This document shows, piece after piece, positions 8,041-13,470 of a stretch of 14,826 nt of DNA (its first letter is position 1; each line of letters starts with the position of its first letter). The stretch spans positions 1 to 14,826 of the forward strand of contig CATXUX010000059.1 of assembly GCA_958402795.1 (NCBI GenBank), in the 5' to 3' direction. The position numbers and the translations under genes were made by a program. This DNA comes from an uncultured Lachnospiraceae bacterium. Lineage in GTDB: Bacteria > Bacillota > Clostridia > Lachnospirales > Lachnospiraceae. The notes under the pieces were generated by a model. That model was not told the DNA's origin. It searched no databases and worked only from the letters and a program-made list of their open reading frames with translations.

Positions 8041-9180
8041 ATGGAGTATTTATTAGAAGGACTTCAGATGTTGACATGGCAGCAGATCGTGATGTACGGG
8101 ATCGGTGCGCTGCTGATCTGGCTGGCAATCGAGAAAGGGTATGAGCCGGCACTGCTGCTGCCGATGGGATTCGGTGCGATTCTGGTGAATCTGCCGGCGA
8201 GCGGCGTGCTGAACCAGGTGCTTCCGGGAATCGGAGAAACGCAGGGGATCATTCAATGGCTTTATGAGGTAGGGATCGAGGCGTCTGAGGCGCTTCCGGT
8301 ACTTTTGTTTATCGGAATCGGCGCGATGATTGATTTCGGCCCGCTGTTGTCAAATCCGAAAATGTTCCTATTCGGGGCGGGCGCGCAGTTTGGTATCTTC
8401 GCGGCAATCTTACTGGCGGTGATCCTCGGATTTGATCTAAAAGACGCGGCTTCCATCGGCATCATCGGAGCGGCGGACGGACCGACGTCTATTCTTGTAT
8501 CACAGATTTTGAAATCGGATTATATCGGCGCGATTGCTGTGGCGGCATATTCCTATATGGCGCTTGTCCCGGTTATCCAGCCGTTTGCGATCCGTCTGGT
8601 GACGACGAAAAAAGAGCGCATGATCCGGATGAACTATAACCCGTCTTCTGTAAGCAGGCTGACAAGGATCGTCTTCCCGATCGCAGTGACAGTTGTGGTG
8701 GGACTGGTGGCGCCCACATCGGTTGCACTGGTCGGTTTCCTGATGTTTGGCAATCTGATACGTGAGTGCGGTGTTCTCGAAACGATGTCGGATACGGCGC
8801 AGAATACGCTCACCAATCTAATCACGCTGCTGCTTGGAATCACGATTTCTTTCAGCATGAAAGCGGAACGTTTCGTTACGGTTGATACACTTCTGATTCT
8901 TGTGATCGGTGTATTTGCTTTTGTGGCAGATACGATCGGAGGCGTGATGCTTGCGAAAATCATGAATCTATTCACAAAGGAAAAAATCAATCCGATGATC
9001 GGAGCTGCCGGAATCTCGGCGTTCCCGATGTCGTCACGTGTGGTACAGAAAATGGCGCTGGAGGAAGATCCGGGCAACGTGCTGCTGATGCATGCGGCAG
9101 GCGCCAACGTCTCCGGGCAGATCGCCTCGGTGGTGGCAGGGGGACTGATCATCAATCTCGTGACCGGATTTTTGGGATAA
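8041..9180 (+). CDS. Na+-translocating decarboxylase, beta subunit (OadB/GcdB/MmdB family)
   Basis: This 379-residue, very hydrophobic protein matches the membrane subunit that couples decarboxylation of a carboxybiotin carrier to Na+ export. Family motifs are IGAADGPTSILVSQ (about 142-154, with D146 matching the essential Asp of OadB), AIAVAAYSYMALVPVIQP (about 164-181, with the Na+-site tyrosine region), VTTKKER (187-193), and near the C-terminus AAGISAFPMSSRVVQK and LLMHAAGANVSGQIAS (about 348-363). AGGAGG sits five bases before the ATG. Upstream is a Mn2+-type riboswitch with terminator, and a 38-codon membrane peptide gene follows after 28 bases. No carboxyltransferase alpha, biotin carrier or full gamma gene is next to it. 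It may serve a complex whose other parts are encoded elsewhere, or it may act alone as an ion transporter. Family is certain; substrate and partners are open. Confidence 0.93.
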   Translation: MEYLLEGLQMLTWQQIVMYGIGALLIWLAIEKGYEPALLLPMGFGAILVNLPASGVLNQVLPGIGETQGIIQWLYEVGIEASEALPVLLFIGIGAMIDFGPLLSNPKMFLFGAGAQFGIFAAILLAVILGFDLKDAASIGIIGAADGPTSILVSQILKSDYIGAIAVAAYSYMALVPVIQPFAIRLVTTKKERMIRMNYNPSSVSRLTRIVFPIAVTVVVGLVAPTSVALVGFLMFGNLIRECGVLETMSDTAQNTLTNLITLLLGITISFSMKAERFVTVDTLLILVIGVFAFVADTIGGVMLAKIMNLFTKEKINPMIGAAGISAFPMSSRVVQKMALEEDPGNVLLMHAAGANVSGQIASVVAGGLIINLVTGFLG

Positions 9181-9208
9181 GAAGGACTTGACAGAAAGGA
9201 GAATTCAA

Positions 9209-9325
9209 ATGAATGATATTTTAATAGCACTGGAAATTATGTGGAAGGGTATGGCAGGCATTTTTGCCGTGGCGCTTATCATTATGGCGGTCGTCTGGCT
9301 GCTCGGGAAGATCGGGAAAAAATAA
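9209..9325 (+). CDS. 38-residue single-span membrane protein, possible OadG/gamma-like partner
   Basis: A short reading frame of 38 codons starts at ATG 9209, ten bases after AAAGGAG. It begins MNDILIALEIMWKGMAGIFA, continues as an uninterrupted hydrophobic stretch (about residues 16-32), and ends with LLGKIGKK, a positively charged tail. The N-out or N-in topology is undecided; the basic C-terminus favours a cytoplasmic end. The start, ILIALEIMWKGMAGIF, resembles the N-terminal span of decarboxylase gamma (OadG) subunits, which hold the complex together, but the usual Pro/Ala linker and metal-binding C-terminal domain are missing. It lies 28 bases after the beta subunit gene, almost certainly on the same transcript. 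Its small size and strong ribosome-binding site argue that it is a real gene. The gamma-like role is inferred. Confidence 0.72.
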   Translation: MNDILIALEIMWKGMAGIFAVALIIMAVVWLLGKIGKK

Positions 9326-9392
9326 GTCAGCATTTTTTACAAGCCGAAAATATCTCTTATATATTTGATAAATATTTTGTGCAATAAAAATA

Positions 9393-9430
9393 TTGATGAT
9401 TGTTCATAAATACATTACAATAATAATGTA
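9393..9430 (+). promoter_or_regulatory. Promoter with inverted repeat over the -10, DUF4160-DUF2442 unit
   Basis: TTGATG (9393-9398), a 17-base spacer, and TACAAT (9416-9421). A 7-base inverted repeat, TACATTA and TAATGTA (9411-9417 and 9424-9430), covers the -10 element and the probable start region, a natural place for repressor binding. Local sequence is very AT-rich, so a chance match is possible. No terminator is evident between the preceding small gene (ends 9325) and this site. Confidence 0.5.
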
Positions 9431-9466
9431 ACAGTGAAAGTTGCTTAATAAAAAGGAGATAAGAAA

Positions 9467-9733
9467 ATGCCGGAAATAAGCAGATTTTATGGAATAATAA
9501 TAAAAATGATTTATAATGATAATGACAAACACCATAAGCCGCATGTGCATGTTTATTATGGCGAATACGAAGCGTCGATGTCTTTAGACGGTGATGTTTT
9601 GGAGGGGAAAATACCTTTGAAACAGTATAGGATGGTTTCCGGATGGATGGCTCTGCATGAAGATGAGCTGTATGCTGCATGGAATAATGCAGTCAGAAGC
9701 ATGGCATTTGAGAAAATAGAGCCTTTAAAATAG
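9467..9733 (+). CDS. DUF4160 domain-containing protein
   Basis: An 88-residue protein beginning MPEISRFYGIIIKMIYND, followed by HHKPHVHVYYGEYEASMSLDG and later MVSGWMALHEDELYAAW. The early 'isrFyGi.I.m...DH..pHvHv.Yge' pattern is the DUF4160 signature, here with NDKHHKPHVHV. AAGGAG lies eight bases before the ATG. The next gene, a DUF2442 protein, starts 14 bases after this stop. This pairing recurs in bacterial genomes and is often suspected to be a toxin-antitoxin-like or accessory module, but no activity is established. The gene is visibly more AT-rich than its neighbours, which suits acquisition by transfer. Family call is good; function is unknown. Confidence 0.85.
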   Translation: MPEISRFYGIIIKMIYNDNDKHHKPHVHVYYGEYEASMSLDGDVLEGKIPLKQYRMVSGWMALHEDELYAAWNNAVRSMAFEKIEPLK

Positions 9734-9747
9734 CAGGAGGGTAAGCT

Positions 9748-10044
9748 ATGTTTATAATGAATGGTATTGTATATGGCCGAGAGCCAAAAGAATCATTGAA
9801 GATTGATGCTATTAAAATTTTACAGGATAAAATCATTTTAGTTACCTTTTCAACAGGTGAAACACGTTTGTTTGATGCGAGTATCTTATCTGGCGCTGTA
9901 TTTGATAAATTGAAAGATAATGATGTTTTTAACAGTGCGGTTTTAGAACATGGTGTTTTAACATGGGATAACGGTGAAATAGATTGCGCACCGGAATTTA
10001 TTTATGAAAATAGTTATGAGTACCCAGCAATGGAAGTGGTTTAA
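9748..10044 (+). CDS. DUF2442 domain-containing protein
   Basis: A 98-residue protein. The core reads ILVTFSTGETRLFDASIL, then AVFDKLKDNDVFNSAVLEHG and VLTWDNGEIDCAPEFIYENS, following the DUF2442 pattern of a strand with 'F..Ge.r.fD', 'f..l.d...F' and a 'W.ng.Di.pe.iy' ending. GGAGGG lies seven bases before the ATG, inside the 14-base gap from the DUF4160 gene, so the two are cotranscribed. Composition is AT-rich like its partner. The transcript ends at the hairpin terminator just downstream. DUF2442 proteins have a small alpha/beta fold of unknown role; involvement in a toxin-antitoxin-like pair is inference. Confidence 0.85.
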   Translation: MFIMNGIVYGREPKESLKIDAIKILQDKIILVTFSTGETRLFDASILSGAVFDKLKDNDVFNSAVLEHGVLTWDNGEIDCAPEFIYENSYEYPAMEVV

Positions 10045-10087
10045 GAATCAGAAGCACCTAACATGGTAAAAAAATTAAGTAAAACAC

Positions 10088-10134
10088 AGCCGCGTTACAT
10101 CTTCCATGATAGAAGAGTAGCGCGGCTTTTGTTA
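10088..10134. terminator. Strong, probably bidirectional terminator between convergent genes
   Basis: AGCCGCGTTAC (10088-10098) pairs with GTAGCGCGGCT (10117-10127) with one G-T wobble. The stem continues as TCTTC/GAAGA (10100-10104 with 10112-10116) around a 7-base loop, with A10099 bulged. TTTTGTTA follows on the plus strand, ending the DUF2442 transcript. On the minus strand the stem is followed by GTGTTTTAC and later an unbroken T-run, so it can also end the ribbon-helix-helix gene, whose last codons overlap its right side. Confidence 0.88.
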
Positions 10135-10338
10135 TTTAATATCCAGTTCCGGTGGTTCATCTAAATGTTCTGATACATATTTCCCGTTTTTCTTCCGCTG
10201 GCGGACGCATTCCGTCAGCAGATATTCAATCTGTCCGTTGACGGAGCGGAAATCATCTTCCGCCCATGCTGCGATAGCATTATAAAGATTTTCTGACAGA
10301 CGGAGCGGAATCTGTTTTTTCTTATTATTATCTGCCAT
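10132..10338 (-). CDS. Arc-type ribbon-helix-helix DNA-binding protein
   Basis: A 68-residue protein. KKQIPLRLSENLYNAIAAWA followed by EDDFRSVNGQIEYLLTECVRQRKK is a typical ribbon-helix-helix domain: one DNA-contacting strand (QIPLRL), then two helices separated by the RSVNGQIE turn, residues about 7-50. The C-terminal tail (VSEHLDEPPELDIK) is acidic. The ATG starts one base after the SPFH gene stop and has no good ribosome-binding site of its own, so translation is probably coupled to SPFH. Such proteins bind palindromic or repeated operators as dimers; the 33-bp palindrome over the operon promoter is the obvious candidate target, so autoregulation is inferred. It may equally control distant genes. 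Confidence 0.82.
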   Translation of the reverse strand: MADNNKKKQIPLRLSENLYNAIAAWAEDDFRSVNGQIEYLLTECVRQRKKNGKYVSEHLDEPPELDIK

Positions 10339-10339
10339 A

Positions 10340-11362
10340 TCAGTACAGGCTGCCGGAATTTACGATCGGCTGTGCATCGCGGTTTCCACAGAGTACGACC
10401 AGAAGATTCGATACCATGGCTGCTTTCCGCTCCTCATCCAGTTCTACTACATTCTGCTCGTTCAAACGATCCAGAGCCATCTCGACCATGCCTACAGCAC
10501 CGTCAACGATCATTTTCCTTGCGTCAATGATCGCGGCTGCCTGCTGTCTCTGCAGCATGACCGCAGCGATTTCCGGCGCATAGGCAAGATAAGTAATACG
10601 CGCCTCAATGATCTCAAGACCGGCGTCTGCCACTTTATTCTGGATCTCCTCCCGGATGCGCTCTGCGACGATCTCACTGGAACCGCGCAGACTCCCTTCA
10701 TCAGCAATCCCGTCGCCGGTGGTATCGACGTTTGGCGCCACATCGTAAGGATAAATCCGGACAATGTCCCGCAGAGCGCTGTCGCACTGCAGAGAAAGAT
10801 ATTCCTTGTAATTATCGACATTGAAAACCGCTTTGGCTGTATCAACGACACGCCACATGACAGCGATCCCGATCTCGATCGGGTTGCCGAGACAGTCATT
10901 GATCTTCTGACGGCTGTTATTCAAAGTCATAACCTTCAGGGAGAGCTTGTTGTTTGTCAGTTCCATTCCGGACTTCTCGCCGCCCATGGTGAGTGCGGCA
11001 AGAGGGGATTTGGAATCATTGCTGACATCGCCGCTCTGGTTCAGCTTGGTTTTTGCAGCCGGATTGACGCTGGTGCAGAAAGGATTGACAAAATAGAAGC
11101 CTTCATTTTTCAGCGTTCCGACGTATTTTCCAAAGAGCGTCAGTACAAGTGCTTCCTGCGGCTTTAGAACCTTCAGACCACAGAGCGGAATCCATCCAAG
11201 GCAGAGCCAGACGATGGAGACAATCAGCAGCAGCGGAGAATGCCCTCTGCTAAGCAGGATTCCGCCGTAAATGCATAGACCGATGGCTGCAAGGTAAAGC
11301 AACAGTGTGATTAACAGAACAGGCATACCGTATTTTTTTGTTGTCGCAAGTTTTTCCTTCAT
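10340..11362 (-). CDS. SPFH (band 7/stomatin/prohibitin) domain membrane protein
   Basis: A 340-residue protein with two hydrophobic segments (about 13-37 and 43-62). An SPFH domain follows (about 64-280): LKPQEALVLTLFGKYVGTLKNEGFYF, then PIEIGIAVMWRVVDTAKAVF, SALRDIVRIYP and ERIREEIQNKVADAGLEIIEARI. SPFH proteins assemble into large membrane-bound rings or rafts linked to quality control or membrane-stress responses. An insert (about 208-226) reads APNVDTTGDGIADEGSLRG and resembles a calcium-binding EF/dockerin-type loop. AGGAGG lies eight bases before the ATG. The promoter is immediately upstream with a 33-bp palindrome over its -10, and the ribbon-helix-helix gene follows after one base. 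Family is secure; the physiological role is not known. Confidence 0.91.
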   Translation of the reverse strand: MKEKLATTKKYGMPVLLITLLLYLAAIGLCIYGGILLSRGHSPLLLIVSIVWLCLGWIPLCGLKVLKPQEALVLTLFGKYVGTLKNEGFYFVNPFCTSVNPAAKTKLNQSGDVSNDSKSPLAALTMGGEKSGMELTNNKLSLKVMTLNNSRQKINDCLGNPIEIGIAVMWRVVDTAKAVFNVDNYKEYLSLQCDSALRDIVRIYPYDVAPNVDTTGDGIADEGSLRGSSEIVAERIREEIQNKVADAGLEIIEARITYLAYAPEIAAVMLQRQQAAAIIDARKMIVDGAVGMVEMALDRLNEQNVVELDEERKAAMVSNLLVVLCGNRDAQPIVNSGSLY

Positions 11363-11381
11363 GTGTAATTCCTCCTCACAA

Positions 11382-11414
11382 ATTGTTTTGATATCATTAT
11401 GATATCAAAACAAT
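11382..11414. promoter_or_regulatory. Perfect 33-bp palindrome over the SPFH operon -10, candidate operator
   Basis: ATTGTTTTGATATCAT (11382-11397), one central T, then ATGATATCAAAACAAT (11399-11414): sixteen perfect pairs and a single central base. It contains two GATATC sites in symmetric positions, giving a TGATATCA-like half-site on each side. The minus-strand -10 lies inside it, so a bound protein would block transcription. The ribbon-helix-helix protein encoded at the end of the operon is the first candidate ligand. Confidence 0.85.
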
Positions 11415-11427
11415 ACAAAACTGTCAA
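11399..11427 (-). promoter_or_regulatory. Sigma-A promoter of the SPFH/ribbon-helix-helix operon
   Basis: On the minus strand, TTGACA (11427-11422), a 17-base spacer and TATCAT (11404-11399). The spacing is ideal, five of six -10 bases match consensus, and all six -35 bases match. The site lies 17 bases after the MATE stop codon, and the SPFH start codon follows after 36 bases. Confidence 0.85.
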
Positions 11428-11444
11428 TACATTTCGGAAAAACT

Positions 11445-12791
11445 TTATTCGTATTTACTGGCATCGTGTTTCATGACATAAAAGTATACAGCTACCAGAA
11501 AGATCGCTGCACATACCCAGGCTGCCGGACTTGCCAGGCAGACGCCGACGTAGCTGCGTTTATTTGCGGCGATTGCCGCTACCACGGCACGGGACAGCAA
11601 TTCTACGATTCCCGCAGCCATTGGGAGCAACCCGTATCCCATACCCTGCAGGCCGTTGCGGAATACGAAGATCGCTGCCAGTGGGATGAAGAAGCCGCCG
11701 ATACATTTCAGGTAGATATCTACGGAAGCCATGATCTCCGTTACGTCTCCGGACAGGAACAGATACGTCATATATTTCCCGACCGTAATACATAAGATGC
11801 CTGCGGCGACAGAGTACACGGTGGAGATCAGCATTGCCGATTTACATCCCTGCCGGATCCGCGACACCTTTCCGGCGCCGATGTTCTGTGCACAGTAAGT
11901 AGACATTGTGGTGCCAATCGCGGTGTATGCCTGCGTCAGAAGTGTCTCGATCTTATTCGCTGCCGTAAAGGCGGCAACCGCGGTGGAACCAAGGAGATTC
12001 AGAGATGTCTGCACCATCATGGTACCGATTGCCGTGATCGAGTATTGCAGCGCCATCGGAAAGCCAATTCCGAACTGAATCTTTAAAAGATGGACTTCCG
12101 GGTGCCAGTCGTCTTTCTCCATGCGCAGAAGCGGAACCTTCCTTATAATATAGAACAGACAGAGAATGCCTGATACGCCCTGCGCAATTACAGTAGCATA
12201 GGCTGCTCCGGCCGTCCCCATGTGAAATACAATAATAAACACCAGATCAAGCACGATATTTAAAAGCGCCGAAAATATCAGGAAATACAGCGGAACACGG
12301 CTGTTTCCCAGCGCTCTCAGGATACTTGCCAGGAGGTTGTACATCATCTGGGCGATGATACCCGCACAGATGATCATGATATAAGTATAGGCGTCGTCAA
12401 AAATATTTGACGGTGTATGCATGAACAGAAGCAGCGGTTTCATAAACAACATACTCAGTACCGTCAGAACAACGGATACGAGCAGGGAAAGGATCGCTGC
12501 ACCCCCGACGGTCTTACGCATTGCTTTCATATCACCGGCTCCAAATTTCTGGGCAGTCAGGACAGTAAAACCTGCCGTCATCCCCAGTGCAAATCCAAGG
12601 ATCAGAAAATTGATCGTACCTGTACTTCCGACAGCAGCCAGGGCGTTGGTTCCGACAAATTTTCCGACGATTACGGTATCTGCCATATTGTAGAACTGCT
12701 GGAACAAATTGCCCAGAAATATCGGCAGCGCAAAATTAAAAATGATTTTTCCCGGCTTCCCGGTTGTCATGTCTTTCTGTAATGTTCCCAT
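11445..12791 (-). CDS. MATE family multidrug/cation efflux transporter
   Basis: A 448-residue protein with about twelve membrane spans in two homologous halves, the normal size for MATE (NorM/DinF-type) transporters, which use Na+ or H+ gradients to expel cationic compounds. The N-terminus shows the family stretch ALPIFLGNLFQQFYNMADTV followed by IVGKFVGTNALAAVG (about 21-55). The second half repeats it with TMMVQTSLNLLGSTAVAAF and YTAIGTTMSTYCAQNIGAGK (about 258-310). GGGAG lies eight bases before the ATG, and a good promoter lies about 40 bases further upstream. No clear terminator separates it from the SPFH promoter downstream, so some readthrough is possible. The substrate cannot be told from sequence. 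Confidence 0.95.
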   Translation of the reverse strand: MGTLQKDMTTGKPGKIIFNFALPIFLGNLFQQFYNMADTVIVGKFVGTNALAAVGSTGTINFLILGFALGMTAGFTVLTAQKFGAGDMKAMRKTVGGAAILSLLVSVVLTVLSMLFMKPLLLFMHTPSNIFDDAYTYIMIICAGIIAQMMYNLLASILRALGNSRVPLYFLIFSALLNIVLDLVFIIVFHMGTAGAAYATVIAQGVSGILCLFYIIRKVPLLRMEKDDWHPEVHLLKIQFGIGFPMALQYSITAIGTMMVQTSLNLLGSTAVAAFTAANKIETLLTQAYTAIGTTMSTYCAQNIGAGKVSRIRQGCKSAMLISTVYSVAAGILCITVGKYMTYLFLSGDVTEIMASVDIYLKCIGGFFIPLAAIFVFRNGLQGMGYGLLPMAAGIVELLSRAVVAAIAANKRSYVGVCLASPAAWVCAAIFLVAVYFYVMKHDASKYE

Positions 12792-12830
12792 TGCATATGC
12801 TCCCTTCCTTCATTTTTTCGCTAGTATCCC

Positions 12831-12859
12831 ATTATAAAGATGGTACATGGTGAATGCAA
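12831..12859 (-). promoter_or_regulatory. Sigma-A promoter of the MATE gene
   Basis: On the minus strand, TTGCAT (12859-12854), a 17-base spacer, then TATAAT (12836-12831), a perfect -10. The predicted start point is about 30 bases before the MATE start codon, giving a short leader with its ribosome-binding site. Confidence 0.85.
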
Positions 12860-12916
12860 TACGGCAAAATCACAAAATATCGCCTTGTGTGACGGGATTA
12901 TTGGGCAGATTTTCTG

Positions 12917-12933
12917 TGTACTTTAAAAGTACA
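12917..12933. promoter_or_regulatory. 17-bp palindrome upstream of a divergent promoter, candidate operator
   Basis: TGTACTTT, A, AAAGTACA: an 8-bp perfect inverted repeat around one base. It ends 15 bases before the -35 of the rightward promoter and lies about 60 bases upstream of the MATE -35, so it could serve either. It is a typical size for a dimeric repressor or activator site. The regulator is not identifiable from this window. Confidence 0.5.
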
Positions 12934-12948
12934 AAACTGTGAATATGA

Positions 12949-12977
12949 TTGACTTGATTTTACGCAAAATATATAAT
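12949..12977 (+). promoter_or_regulatory. Near-consensus sigma-A promoter upstream of the S10 leader
   Basis: TTGACT (12949-12954), a 17-base spacer and TATAAT (12972-12977). It points toward rpsJ, about 490 bases away. A good AGGAGG follows at 13010-13015, so the transcript seems meant to be translated early on, but only a CTG (13023) or an ATG with a weaker GGGA (13039) is available. Confidence 0.7.
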
Positions 12978-13038
12978 GATTCTTTGCATATCGGACTGAC
13001 CACCTTTACAGGAGGAACGAACCTGGATCTGGGAACAG

Positions 13039-13130
13039 ATGAGAGCGCAGAAGTATCCGCTTCGTATTCCTGCAGGTGGTGGATGGATCATTATGAATAT
13101 TGCTACGAACACGAGTTCGCGGACTTTTGA
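13039..13130 (+). pseudogene. Possible frameshifted small gene remnant
   Basis: From ATG 13039 one frame reads MRAQKYPLRIPAG and then degenerates, stopping at 13141-13143. At the AGGTGGTGGATGG run the next frame reads WWMDHYEYCYEHEFADF and stops at 13128-13130. A single shift at this run would join them into one peptide of about 30 residues rich in Tyr and acidic residues. A strong AGGAGG (13010-13015) and a near-consensus promoter lie upstream. I do not recognise the product with confidence. It could be the broken start of a longer gene, a functional small peptide in either frame, or chance coding potential in a leader. Confidence 0.3.
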
Positions 13131-13181
13131 CACTGGAACATGAGATGTATTGAAAAAAATACAAAAAATCAAAAAAACTAC

Positions 13182-13210
13182 TTGAAATATCAGTTGTGAT
13201 TCGTTATACT
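13182..13210 (+). promoter_or_regulatory. Apparent promoter of the S10 ribosomal operon
   Basis: TTGAAA (13182-13187), a 17-base spacer, then TATACT (13205-13210), following an A-rich tract of about 30 bases that could act as an UP element. This is a good position for the S10 operon promoter. Its spacer is also the left arm of a 16-bp inverted repeat whose right arm lies in the leader, which complicates the picture. Confidence 0.65.
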
Positions 13211-13343
13211 GGTAGAGCTGTGGCATGATAGCTGTGAAGCGAGAGGTTGCTGCCGAGTGTAAGCCGCACGATGGCAGGTTTTCCGTGGAGCGAATGTCAA
13301 GTTAGGAAACTGGCGACAAGTCACTGTACGAATCACAACTGAT
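13189..13343. repeat. Perfect 16-bp inverted repeat bracketing the rpsJ leader core
   Basis: ATCAGTTGTGATTCGT (13189-13204) and ACGAATCACAACTGAT (13328-13343) are perfect complements, 123 bases apart. The left arm fills the -35/-10 spacer of the apparent rpsJ promoter. If transcription comes from the stronger promoter at 12949, the arms would form a long closing stem around the leader core. If it starts near 13217, only the right arm is in the RNA. Confidence 0.85.
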
Positions 13344-13470
13344 TACTGCTTACCGATAATGGGTAAAGGTATGAAACAACGTGTGAGTTTCTCACGACAC
13401 ACACGGGAGAGTGTACAGTCACCGCTTGTCGTACTGAAGTGAAAAGTACGAAAAGGAGGCGACTTTTTTT
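13217..13470 (+). promoter_or_regulatory. Structured 5' leader of the S10 operon, probable ribosomal-protein autoregulatory leader
   Basis: About 250 untranslated bases precede rpsJ. Visible hairpins are GCGA/TTGC (in GCGAGAGGTTGC), CTGCC/GGCAG enclosing GTG/CAC, AGTT/AACT within GTCAAGTTAGGAAACTGGCGAC, GTGAG/CTCAC (in GTGAGTTTCTCAC), and CGTACT/AGTACG (13430-13450) just before the AGGAGG ribosome-binding site (13454-13459). No T-run terminator is seen, so control would be translational or by another mechanism. The segments CGAGAGGTTGC, GTGGAGCGAATGTCAAG and CTGTACGAATCAC recall a leader I associate with rpsJ in related Clostridia; a covariance-model search would settle that. By analogy with other S10 operons the ligand would be an operon product such as L4 or S10, but this is inference. 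Confidence 0.65.

Noticed and set aside
8634..9230. Minus-strand frame of 198 codons opposite the decarboxylase beta gene
   Set aside because: Antisense shadow of strongly conserved membrane protein sequence; Ser/Thr/Pro-rich with no recognisable domain.
9371..9394. AT-only inverted repeat (AATATTTT/AAAATATT) as terminator of the decarboxylase unit
   Set aside because: The stem has no G-C pair and overlaps the next promoter -35; such matches are expected by chance in this AT-rich stretch.
12939..13130. Open frame of 63 codons starting at GTG 12939
   Set aside because: Its first codons lie on the -35 and -10 of a near-consensus promoter, and there is no ribosome-binding site before the GTG. 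Only the 3' part has coding interest, treated as a possible frameshifted remnant.
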